Origin: CAVQZA01 sp963724805
GTDB taxonomy: Bacteria > Actinomycetota > Thermoleophilia > Gaiellales > Gaiellaceae
NCBI GenBank assembly: GCA_963724805.1
Contig: CAVRWA010000011.1
Location: 124,001-188,000 of the forward strand
Direction of reading: 5' to 3'
DNA length: 64,000 bases
How positions within the stretch are numbered: position 1 is the first letter of the stretch; each line of letters begins with the position of its first letter. The position numbers and the translations under genes were made by a program. Below, one piece after another: positions 14,868-22,901 of this stretch. Under the pieces are notes generated by a model. It did no database searches. It was not told the origin of the DNA and saw nothing but the letters and a program-made list of their open reading frames with translations.

Positions 14868-17825
14868 GTGAGCCGACGGATCGCATACGTCCTCTTCCTC
14901 GTGCGGGCACGCCTAGCGCGTCGCGCCGGCCGCGTCTTGCTCGTCGTCGCCGGCATCGCCGCGGGCGCCGCCGTGCTCGCCTGTGTGCTCGCGGGCGCGC
15001 AGGTGATGCAGGACCGCAGCCTCGCACGGGCCGTTGCGGCGCTCCCGCCGGCCGATCGCTCGGTGCAGGCGATCTGGTTCGGCACGAACGAGGCTTCCTG
15101 GCGCTCGCTGGACCGCGTCGCGCGCCCGGCGGTCGAGGCCCTCGGTGGGAAGCCGGTCGCGGTGATGCTCTACCGCGAGGCAAACGTTCGCGGGCGCCTC
15201 GTCGATATTCGAGCGGTGGACGGGCTCGGCCGCTTCGTCCGCGTCACCTCGGGCCGGCTGCCGCATCCGTGCACGGCGACGCGATGCGAGGTTCTCGAAG
15301 TGGGCGGCTCGCTCCCGGTGCCCCACACCGCGGGGCTGCCGCTCGTCGTCGTCGGCCACGGGATCGTCTCGCCGGCGGCGCCGTTCGCCCAGTACATCCA
15401 GCGCCCCGTCACGACAGGCACGTCCCTCGACTATCACACGCCCCACCAGACTCCGCCCCTCGTGATCGCCGACGGCGTGGACGCCCTCTCGCGCGCCCCT
15501 GAGCTCGAGACCTTCTACCGCAGCTACGCCTGGATGCTTCCGCTCACGCCGGGGCGCGTCCACCCATGGACCGTCTCTCGCCTGGCGGGCGAGATCGAGA
15601 GGACGCGTTCGCGGATCGAGACGAGCTCGACGCTCTTCCAGGTGGAGGGGCCGACTCATGAGCTCGAGGCCGCGGCGGCCACCGCGCGCGCTTCGGAACG
15701 GCGCCTGCTGCTCCTCGGCGGCCAGGCAGTGGCGCTGCTGCTGGCGTTCACACTGCTCGCGGCGGCGAGCCTGCGACGGGACGTGGAGGCCTCGAGACGG
15801 CGGCTCGCCTGGCTTGGCGCTCCGGCATGGCAGCTCGAGCTCGGCACCGTCGTCGAGGCCGCCGCGGTGGCAGTCGCAGGGACCCTCCTCGGTGGTGCCG
15901 TGGGGATCGGACTCTCGGCGGCGCTTGCCGGGCGAGCCGGCTCCGCCGTCGGGGCGGTGTTGGTCCACTCGGCTCTCTCGTCGACCGGGCTCCTCGCCGG
16001 GCTCGGCCTCGTGCTCGTGGCCACCCTGTTGATCACGGCGGTGCTGCGCGCGCCCTCGGCCCGCATCGGAGGCTTCCGGGTGACCATCGCCGACGTCGTC
16101 GCGATCGGCGCGCTCGTCACGATCGTGATCGGGGTCACCCGGGGCCCGGCGAGCACGAGCACGCTCGCCTCCGGCAGCGGCACGGGTCTCTTCCTGCTCC
16201 TGCTGCCGGGCCTCGTCGCGCTCGTCGCCGCAGTCGTCGGGGCACGCCTGCTCGCCCCCGTGCTACGGGCAGGCGAGCGCGCCGGGCGCCGGGGCCCGAT
16301 CTCGGCGCGGCTCGCGGCGCTCTCGCTCGCGCGGAACCCGGGGCACGCGACGGTCGCTGCGGTGTTTCTCGTCGTCAGCCTGGGGCTCGCGTTGTTCGCC
16401 GGGCTCTACCGCTCGACCCTGCTTCAGGGCGAGCACGACGCCGTCGCATACGCCGTGCCGGCCGACTACGTGCTGCGCGAGAACCCGGAGCTGCTCGTCC
16501 CGGTCACGGCTGTGCCGCGGCCCGCCGGGGCGACGCCGGTGCAACGGCTGGAAGCGCAGCACGCGACCCTGCTCGGGATCCCGGCCGAGGCCCTTTCGCG
16601 CGTGGACGGATGGCGGAGCGACTTCTCGAAGACCTCGTTGCCGGAGCTCGCGCGCAGGCTCGCGCCGACGGGAAGCGTGAACACGCGTGGCAAGCCCCTC
16701 GGACGAGTCCTTCGCGTAACGGTCTCGACGACCGGCGACGACGTCCTGGTCAGCGGGCTCGTGCAGACCCCGTCGGGGAGGTTCCGTGTGGTCGCACTCG
16801 GAGCCACCCAGGGCAAGCGCCCATTGGTCCTGCAGACGGCGGTACCCGCCGGCTCGCGTCTCGTCAGGCTCACGCTCGGCCTCGAGAACCGCGGACGCCT
16901 CTCGAGCAACGGAGGCACGGGATTCCAGCCCGTCGCGGACGGCGTGATGACGATCAGCGGCGACTGGGAAGGCTGGCGAGGCACCGGCGGCGTTCGGGCA
17001 AGGATCCTGCCGGGCCGCGCTCGGCTCCGCTACCTGCTGACGACCGAAGTCGTCTCGGGCTTTCGCGCGACCCAGCCGACCGACGCGGCGGCGATCCCGG
17101 CCGTGGTGACGCCCGCGCTCGCGAATGCGGCGGGCCCGGGCGGGCTATTGCCGGTCGAGGTCCAGGACGAGCGGCTCACGGTCAGGGTCGTCGGCGTGGT
17201 CGACCGGTTCCCCTCGGTCTACGGCGACGTCGTCCTCCTCGACGGGCCGACCGCGCGGACGGCGCTCGACACGCTCTCGCCCGGTCTCGGCACGCCGAGC
17301 GAGCTCTGGTTGAACGGACCGCGTCCGTCGCCCGGCCCGCTCGACGTCGTCTCACAGGCTTCGCTCTCGAGGCTCGTACGCAGCGATCCGCTGGCGCGCG
17401 GCGCGCTGATCGCGCTGAGCGGGGCAGCCCTCGTCGCGCTCGCGCTCGCGCTGCTTGGCCTCATGCTCGTCGTTTCCTCAGACCTCCGCGACGAGTCGGG
17501 CGAGCTGTTCGACCTGGAGACGCAGGGAGCCGACCCGGCGACCCTCCGCCGCCATCTCCGCCTGCGCGCTCTCTTCGTGACGGCATTCGGGATCGCGGGC
17601 GGCGTGCTCACCGGTGTCGCGCTCGGCGCGCTCGTGCTCGACCTCGTGAAGCTGACCGCGGGCGCGCTGCCGGCTCAGCCTCCGCTCGTCCTCTCGGTCG
17701 ACTGGACGCTGCTCCTGCTCGCCGTCGCCGCCTTCGCGCTGCTGGCCGTCGGCATTGTCGCCCTGGTCACCTGGGCGGGCTTCCGTTCCGCCTCCGCCGG
17801 CCGCTTTCGCGAGGTCGGAGCATGA
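14868..17825 (+). CDS. FtsX-type ABC transporter permease (large)
   Basis: A 985-residue integral membrane protein. It has an N-terminal membrane segment (RVLLVVAGIAAGAAVLACVLA), a large external region, a first FtsX/MacB-like helix group (about residues 280-400), further helices (400-520), a second large external domain and a C-terminal FtsX helix group (about 850-975). Two FtsX modules in one chain match a fused double ATPase, so the complex may be a single permease with a single ABC-ABC protein. Such systems export lipids, lipoproteins or peptides or act in cell-wall control; the substrate is unknown. GTG 14868 has no Shine-Dalgarno. The stop overlaps the ATPase start as ATGA. Confidence 0.8.
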   Translation: MSRRIAYVLFLVRARLARRAGRVLLVVAGIAAGAAVLACVLAGAQVMQDRSLARAVAALPPADRSVQAIWFGTNEASWRSLDRVARPAVEALGGKPVAVMLYREANVRGRLVDIRAVDGLGRFVRVTSGRLPHPCTATRCEVLEVGGSLPVPHTAGLPLVVVGHGIVSPAAPFAQYIQRPVTTGTSLDYHTPHQTPPLVIADGVDALSRAPELETFYRSYAWMLPLTPGRVHPWTVSRLAGEIERTRSRIETSSTLFQVEGPTHELEAAAATARASERRLLLLGGQAVALLLAFTLLAAASLRRDVEASRRRLAWLGAPAWQLELGTVVEAAAVAVAGTLLGGAVGIGLSAALAGRAGSAVGAVLVHSALSSTGLLAGLGLVLVATLLITAVLRAPSARIGGFRVTIADVVAIGALVTIVIGVTRGPASTSTLASGSGTGLFLLLLPGLVALVAAVVGARLLAPVLRAGERAGRRGPISARLAALSLARNPGHATVAAVFLVVSLGLALFAGLYRSTLLQGEHDAVAYAVPADYVLRENPELLVPVTAVPRPAGATPVQRLEAQHATLLGIPAEALSRVDGWRSDFSKTSLPELARRLAPTGSVNTRGKPLGRVLRVTVSTTGDDVLVSGLVQTPSGRFRVVALGATQGKRPLVLQTAVPAGSRLVRLTLGLENRGRLSSNGGTGFQPVADGVMTISGDWEGWRGTGGVRARILPGRARLRYLLTTEVVSGFRATQPTDAAAIPAVVTPALANAAGPGGLLPVEVQDERLTVRVVGVVDRFPSVYGDVVLLDGPTARTALDTLSPGLGTPSELWLNGPRPSPGPLDVVSQASLSRLVRSDPLARGALIALSGAALVALALALLGLMLVVSSDLRDESGELFDLETQGADPATLRRHLRLRALFVTAFGIAGGVLTGVALGALVLDLVKLTAGALPAQPPLVLSVDWTLLLLAVAAFALLAVGIVALVTWAGFRSASAGRFREVGA

Positions 17826-19417
17826 GTGCGGCGGTCGAGGTGCGCGACGTCTTCCGCGTCCACTCGACGCCGGAAGGCGACGCCGCGGCGCTGCAGGGGC
17901 TCTCGCTCGACGTCCAGGAGCGCGAGGCGCTCGTCGTGCTCGGGCCGAGCGGGTCCGGCAAGACGACGCTGCTGCGGATCCTCGCGGGGCTCGACCGGCC
18001 CTCGGCGGGAAGCGTGCGTGTCTTCGGCACCGAGCTCTCGCGGATTCCGGCTCGCCGGCTCGCCGACTACCGCGCCGGTGCGGTCGGCTACATCGAGCAG
18101 CAGTACTCCCGCGCGCTCGCCTCGGAGCTGACTGCGCGCGAGCTCGTCGGCGTCAGGCTCGGGCTCCAGGGCGTCTCGCGACGGCAGCGCTTCGTGCGGG
18201 CGGACGAGCTCCTCGAGCGCGTCGGTCTCGCGGCCGAGCGCGACGCGCGTCCGAGCGAGCTGTCCGGCGGCGAACGACAGCGGATCGCAGTCTGCGCCGC
18301 GCTCGCTCACCGGCCGCGGCTGCTCCTTGCCGACGAGCCGACCGGCGAGCTCGATGCCGGCAACGCGCGCGTCCTCTACGACCTGCTCGGCGAGCTCACG
18401 CACGCCGAAGGGTGCACGACCGTCGTCGTCAGCCATGACCCGCAGTCGACCTCGCTGGCCGACCGCATCGTCCGCATTCGCGACGGCCGCGTGAGCGAGG
18501 AGACCGTCCGCGAAGGCGCCGCCTCGGAGGGCGCGATCGTGGTGGGCCGCGGCGGCTGGCTGAGGCTCCCCGAGGAGTACCTGCGCCGGGCGAACATCCA
18601 GACACGGGCGACCGCCCGGGTCGAGGGGGAGCGAATCGTGGTCACGTCGGCCGACGGGGGGTCGGCGGCTCCGGTGGGTGAGGCAGGCGCGGCACCGCTT
18701 GTCGCGGCTGCCGAGGGTGGCGTGGTTCTGCGCGCGACCGGGCTCCTGAAGACCTTCGCCCACGGCCCCGTTCGCATCGCGGCCGTTCGGGACCTCGACG
18801 CCTCGTTCGCGGCCGGAAGGCTGTACGCGGTCACCGGCCCGTCCGGTTCGGGCAAGACCACGCTGCTCCATCTCCTGGCGGGCCTGGACACGCCCGATGC
18901 CGGCGAGGTGGAGGTGCTGGGCACCGCTCTCAGCAGCCTCGACCGTGCAGGGCGCGCTGAGCTCCGGCGGGCGCATGTCGGCTTCGTGGGCCAGCAACCC
19001 GGGCTCGTCGAGACGCTCAGCGCGCGCGAGAACGTCGAGCTCGGCCTCGCCCTCCGCGGAGTCGCGCCGGTGGACGCGGCGGCGGTCGCGGTCGAGACGC
19101 TTGCCGCGGTTGGGCTCGCCGAGCGGGCCGAGCAGCGGGTCGGGCGCCTTTCGACGGGCGAGCAGGTGCGCGTCGCGATCGCGCGGGCGCTTGCACCGCG
19201 GCCCGAGGTGCTTCTCGCCGACGAGCCGACGGCGCGCCTCGATCAGGCGAATGCGCTCGCCGTCGCGCTCCTCTTCGCACGGCTGGCGCGCCGGCGCGGC
19301 GCGACGATCGTGTGCGCCACGCACGACCCCGTCGTGATCGAGCAGGCCGACGGCGAGCTCGTCCTTCACGGCGAGGCGCCCGAGCCGCGCGACCTCACCG
19401 CGCTGGCTGCGGATTAG
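17822..19417 (+). CDS. Fused ABC-ABC ATPase with AbrB-like insert
   Basis: A 531-residue protein carrying two MacB/LolD-type nucleotide-binding domains. The first has Walker A GPSGSGKTT near residue 41, signature LSGGERQR and Walker B RLLLADEPTGELD. The second repeats GPSGSGKTT near 341, but its signature is degenerate (LSTGEQVR), followed by VLLADEPTARLD. Between them, about residues 240-275, GWLRLPEEYLRRANIQT and RVEGERIVVTS resemble a swapped-hairpin AbrB/SpoVT-like segment seen in some actinobacterial ATPases. One canonical and one degenerate site suggests asymmetric hydrolysis. ATG 17822 overlaps the permease stop. Confidence 0.85.
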   Translation: MSAAVEVRDVFRVHSTPEGDAAALQGLSLDVQEREALVVLGPSGSGKTTLLRILAGLDRPSAGSVRVFGTELSRIPARRLADYRAGAVGYIEQQYSRALASELTARELVGVRLGLQGVSRRQRFVRADELLERVGLAAERDARPSELSGGERQRIAVCAALAHRPRLLLADEPTGELDAGNARVLYDLLGELTHAEGCTTVVVSHDPQSTSLADRIVRIRDGRVSEETVREGAASEGAIVVGRGGWLRLPEEYLRRANIQTRATARVEGERIVVTSADGGSAAPVGEAGAAPLVAAAEGGVVLRATGLLKTFAHGPVRIAAVRDLDASFAAGRLYAVTGPSGSGKTTLLHLLAGLDTPDAGEVEVLGTALSSLDRAGRAELRRAHVGFVGQQPGLVETLSARENVELGLALRGVAPVDAAAVAVETLAAVGLAERAEQRVGRLSTGEQVRVAIARALAPRPEVLLADEPTARLDQANALAVALLFARLARRRGATIVCATHDPVVIEQADGELVLHGEAPEPRDLTALAAD

Positions 19418-19480
19418 CCCGGTCTGGTTCGTCACTCTCTCGGCACAGACACGTGACGGTTTCCCCGGCACGATCGGTGC

Positions 19481-20056
19481 ATGCCACAGATCGAGCTCTC
19501 ACGCGGCCGCGCGCTCGTCACCGCCGCGCTGTTCCTCGTCGCGTTGCTCCTCGCGGGCCGGCTCCTTCTCCATGCGGGCACGCCGCACGCCGCGTCCCCA
19601 CCGATCCACCTGGCAACGGCGGCGCCGGCCGTGCCGGAGCTCCTCGTCGTAGATGTCGTCGGCGCAGTGCGGCGACCTGGCCTGCTCCGTCTCGCGAAGG
19701 GCTCTCGCATTGCCGACGCAGTCGCCCGGGCAGGCGGAGCCACGAGCCGTGCAGACCTTGCTCAGGTGAACCTCGCCGCGCGAATCGCGGACGGCGAGCA
19801 GGTGGTGGTACCGACTCGAGGCGCCGCAGGCCCTACAGGGACCGCGGCCGCGACGCCGCCTGCAGGTCCCGTGCACCTTTCGACGGCGACCGCCGAACAG
19901 CTCGACGGGCTGCCGGGAATCGGCCCCGTCACGGCACAGAAGATCCTCGACTACCGCACCCAGCACGGGACCTTCTCGTCGGTTGACGAGCTCGACGCGA
20001 TCCCCGGGATCGGCCCGGCAAAGGTCGATCAGCTGCGAGGGCTTGTGGCGCCGTGA
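19481..20056 (+). CDS. comEA: Competence protein ComEA (DNA receptor)
   Basis: A 191-residue protein with one N-terminal membrane segment (VTAALFLVALLLAGRLLLH), an SLBB domain (VVDVVGAVRRPGLLRLAKG) and a C-terminal double helix-hairpin-helix (LPGIGPVTAQKI and IPGIGPAKVDQL). In transformable bacteria ComEA binds incoming double-stranded DNA at the membrane and passes it to the ComEC channel, which is the next gene. The ComEC start overlaps its stop as GTGA. Many actinobacteria keep comEA-comEC-holA without known competence, so DNA uptake is plausible but unproven. Confidence 0.9.
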   Translation: MPQIELSRGRALVTAALFLVALLLAGRLLLHAGTPHAASPPIHLATAAPAVPELLVVDVVGAVRRPGLLRLAKGSRIADAVARAGGATSRADLAQVNLAARIADGEQVVVPTRGAAGPTGTAAATPPAGPVHLSTATAEQLDGLPGIGPVTAQKILDYRTQHGTFSSVDELDAIPGIGPAKVDQLRGLVAP

Positions 20057-21501
20057 CCGGGCTTCGCTTGCGCTTTCCGAACCATCTCCTGCTCGGCGCG
20101 CTCTGCAGCGGGATTGCGGCTGCGAACGCGGTTCGGGCTCCGGCGGCGGCGCTCGCAGCGGCGGCGGGCGGGCTGGCCATGGCGGCAGGACTGTCCGCGC
20201 CGGATCGCCGCGTCGTCTTCCTCGCGGTGGCTCTCGCTCTAGCGGGTTGGTGGTGGGGAAGCGCGCGGCTCGACGCTCTCGACCGAAGCGTCCTCCGCGC
20301 AGAGGTCGGTCGCGCCGAACGGGCGCTCGTCGTCGTCACCGGCCCTTCGAGGCGTGGAGGGTTCTCGCTCCGCGCTCCGGGAATAGTGATCCGCTTCGGG
20401 CGGCTGCGGCCGCACGAGGCCGTCTTGCTCGAGCTCCCGCTCGGCCGTTCTCCGCCGCAGGGCGCCGAGCTGGACGCGCTCGGCGTACTGGCGCTGCCGC
20501 GTCCCATGGCGCACGGCTTCGACGAGCGGGCCTGGCTCAGGCGCCGCGGCGTCCACGTGGTCCTGCGCGTGGACCGCTGGCGGGCCGTAGGGCGGCGAGG
20601 CGGGCTCGGCGGAGTCGCAGACCGGCTTCGGGCGAGGCTCGCCGGCTCTGTCGCGGCCGGGCTGAAGGGAGATCGACGCGCGGTGCTCGAAGGCGTCGTC
20701 CTCGGCGACGATCAGGACATTCCGGTCGAGCTACGGAACCGCTTCCGCGCGTCGGGGCTCTACCACCTGCTCGCGGTCTCCGGGCAGAACGTCGCGCTCG
20801 TGGCGGCGTCGGCGCTCTGGGTCGCCTGGCTCGCGGGGCTGCCCCGGCTCCTGGGCGAGCTCGCTGCGCTGACTGGAATGGCCGCGTACGTGCTCGCGGT
20901 CGGCCCACAACCGTCCGTGATCCGCGCCGGGGTCGCCGGCGGGCTCGCATCGCTCGCCTGGCTGTCTGCGCGCGAACGGGACCGGTGGTATGCGCTCCTG
21001 CTCGGGGCGCTCGTCCTCCTCGGATGGAATCCGTACAACCTCTCCGACCCGGGCTTCCAGCTCTCGTTTGCGGCAGTCCTGGCGATCTTCCTGCTGGTGC
21101 CACGGCTGATGCGGGCGCTGGAGGGATACCCGCTTCCGCGGCCGCTCGCTGGGGTGATTGCCGTCTCGACCGCCTGCGGCATCGCAACCGCGCCGGTCTC
21201 CTGGCTTCAATTTCACGCCGTGCCGCTGCTCACGGTGCCGGCGAACGCGCTTGCCGCGCCGGTCGTCGCGCCTCTGCTCGCGCTCGCTCTCGCAACTGCC
21301 GCGCTGGCGCCCGTTGCTCCGTCGGCGGCGGCCGCGCTGGCATGGTTGAACGGCTGGTGCGCCGCGTATCTGGCCGGTTGTGCCCGGCTCGTGGGCGGGC
21401 TGCCCGGGGCGCAGGTCCGCTCCGGGCGAGCCGCGGCAGCGCTCGCGGCTGTCGCCCTCCTGGCGGCCGCCTATGCTTGGCGGCGATGGCTCAGGCGCTG
21501 A
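20053..21501 (+). CDS. comEC: ComEC/Rec2-type DNA channel, competence domain only
   Basis: A 482-residue polytopic membrane protein with the competence domain signature FRASGLYHLLAVSGQNVALV near residue 230 and about ten hydrophobic helices. It ends right after the membrane part (AAAYAWRRWLRR) and lacks the C-terminal metallo-beta-lactamase-like nuclease domain found in longer ComEC proteins of about 750 residues. Either degradation of the non-transported strand is done by another protein or the short form does something else. GTG 20053 overlaps comEA; the end overlaps holA by 16 bases. Confidence 0.88.
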   Translation: MTGLRLRFPNHLLLGALCSGIAAANAVRAPAAALAAAAGGLAMAAGLSAPDRRVVFLAVALALAGWWWGSARLDALDRSVLRAEVGRAERALVVVTGPSRRGGFSLRAPGIVIRFGRLRPHEAVLLELPLGRSPPQGAELDALGVLALPRPMAHGFDERAWLRRRGVHVVLRVDRWRAVGRRGGLGGVADRLRARLAGSVAAGLKGDRRAVLEGVVLGDDQDIPVELRNRFRASGLYHLLAVSGQNVALVAASALWVAWLAGLPRLLGELAALTGMAAYVLAVGPQPSVIRAGVAGGLASLAWLSARERDRWYALLLGALVLLGWNPYNLSDPGFQLSFAAVLAIFLLVPRLMRALEGYPLPRPLAGVIAVSTACGIATAPVSWLQFHAVPLLTVPANALAAPVVAPLLALALATAALAPVAPSAAAALAWLNGWCAAYLAGCARLVGGLPGAQVRSGRAAAALAAVALLAAAYAWRRWLRR

Positions 21502-22487
21502 AGCCCGTCTATCTGCTTGCCGGCTCGGACCGGCCGAAGATCCGGACCGCGCTCGGACGCCTGCGCGGCCACTTCGACGAGGGCGAGATCGAGACTCTCT
21601 CGGCGCTCGACGGCGCCACCGGCGCCGACGCGGCCGCCGCGTCCAATGCTCTCGGCCTGTTCGGAAGCGGCCGCCGTCTCGTGGTGGTCGAGGGCGTCGA
21701 CGGTCGGCGGAACACGGACGGCCGGCTGACGGGAGGCTGGAAGGCCGCCGACGTGAAGGCCCTCGCCGAGCACCTCGCGCACCCTCCGCCCGACACGGTG
21801 CTGGCGCTCGTCGCAGAGGAAGGCCGGAAGGATTCGCCGCTCGTGAAGGCGGTGATCGCGGCGAAAGGGGACCTGCTGCTCTACGAGATCCGCAGGCGGG
21901 CCTGGCCGCAGTGGGTCCACGAGAAGTTCGCCGAGCGCGGAGTGCAGGTCAACGCCGACGCCTGCCGGGTGCTCGTCGAGCTCGTCGGTGAGTCCGCGCA
22001 CGGGCTCGAGTCGGAGATCGACAAGATCGTCACCTGGGCCGCGGGCGAGCCCGTCGGGGAGGGGGAGATCGAGGAGCTCGTCGCGACGACGGCCGACGCG
22101 CCCGTCTTCTCGGTCACCGACGCCTGGGGGCGTCGCGACCTCGCCGCCGCGCTCGCCGCGTGCGAGGCCGTGTTCGAGCGCTCCGGAAACCCAGACGCGA
22201 CCGACGCGATCCGCGTCCAGGCCGCGCTCGCCTCCCAGATCGAGCGCGTCCGCTCTGTTCAGCGCCTCGCGGCGGAGGGCCTGCCGGCCCGCGAGATCGC
22301 AACGGTCCTGAAGCTCCGCTACCCGGTGATGGCGGAGACCGCCGCCGCACAGGGCCGGAACTACGACGAGACCGAGCTTCGAACGGCGCTGGTCCGGCTC
22401 GCCGAGCTCGACCGCGCGCTCAAGGGCGGCAGCCGCCTGTCGGGAAGGCTCGAGGTGCAGCGGGCCCTAGCGGACGTGACGTGCTAG
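21486..22487 (+). CDS. holA: DNA polymerase III delta subunit
   Basis: A 333-residue clamp-loader subunit that opens the sliding clamp. The N-terminal AAA-like region starts KPVYLLAGSDRPKIRTALGRL, and the C-terminal collar domain includes RVQAALASQIERVRSVQRLA and VLKLRYPVMAE. There is no Walker A motif, as normal for delta. ATG 21486 matches the family N-terminus and overlaps comEC by 16 bases. It converges on rpsT, with four bases between the two stops. Confidence 0.9.
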   Translation: MAQALKPVYLLAGSDRPKIRTALGRLRGHFDEGEIETLSALDGATGADAAAASNALGLFGSGRRLVVVEGVDGRRNTDGRLTGGWKAADVKALAEHLAHPPPDTVLALVAEEGRKDSPLVKAVIAAKGDLLLYEIRRRAWPQWVHEKFAERGVQVNADACRVLVELVGESAHGLESEIDKIVTWAAGEPVGEGEIEELVATTADAPVFSVTDAWGRRDLAAALAACEAVFERSGNPDATDAIRVQAALASQIERVRSVQRLAAEGLPAREIATVLKLRYPVMAETAAAQGRNYDETELRTALVRLAELDRALKGGSRLSGRLEVQRALADVTC

Positions 22488-22491
22488 AGCG

Positions 22492-22824
22492 CTAGGACGC
22501 GGCCTTCGCGGCGGGCTTCTTGCGGGCGGCGGGCTTCTTCGCCTTCGTGTCCTGCGCCGCCACCGCCGTCGCGCCGACGAGCTTCGCCGCCTGCGCCTTG
22601 CGGCGCGCGGCCGTGTTCCGGTGGAGAGCGCCGCGCGAGGCCGCGCGGTCGAGCCAGCGGACGACTTCGCGGTGCTGGGTGGAGACCGTCTCGGCATCAC
22701 CGTCCTCGACGGCTGTCTCGAGCCGCCGCATCAGGGTCTTCACGGTCGAGCGGTAGCGGAGGTTCTCCGCCCGCTCACGCGAGGCGATCCGGACTCGCTT
22801 CTTCTGCTGCTGGATGTTGGCCAT
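22492..22824 (-). CDS. rpsT: 30S ribosomal protein S20
   Basis: A 110-residue basic protein that binds the 5' domain and helix 44 of 16S rRNA. The start MANIQQQKKRVRIASRERAE and the core RGALHRNTAARRKAQ are typical. A C-terminal Lys/Ala/Pro extension of about 25 residues (KAKKPAARKKPAAKAAS) makes it longer than the usual 85-90, as in other high-GC actinobacteria. It lies opposite holA and divergent from murJ. Upstream, a TACCAT box and a 6-bp hairpin occupy the short leader. Confidence 0.95.
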   Translation of the reverse strand: MANIQQQKKRVRIASRERAENLRYRSTVKTLMRRLETAVEDGDAETVSTQHREVVRWLDRAASRGALHRNTAARRKAQAAKLVGATAVAAQDTKAKKPAARKKPAAKAAS

Positions 22825-22835
22825 AGCGTCGAAAT

Positions 22836-22864
22836 GCCCGCGTCCTGCGGGCGGCTCGATGGTA
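22836..22864 (-). promoter_or_regulatory. rpsT promoter box and leader hairpin
   Basis: On the minus strand TACCAT (22859-22864) is a candidate -10. The leader of about 27 nt then folds as GCCCGC (22847-22852), loop of five, GCGGGC (22836-22841), ending 11 nt before the ATG. The hairpin is near the translation start and could serve S20 autoregulation; this is inference. Confidence 0.45.
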
Positions 22865-22888
22865 CCAGAGAACGACGGGGGCGCTCCC

Positions 22889-22894
22889 TATACT
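22889..22894 (+). promoter_or_regulatory. -10 box (TATACT) of murJ
   Basis: TATACT is one base from the TATAAT consensus and 7 nt from GTG 22902. Transcription should start at the start codon, giving a leaderless mRNA for the murJ-lepA-hemW run. Confidence 0.65.
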
Positions 22895-22901
22895 CGCGAC
22901 C

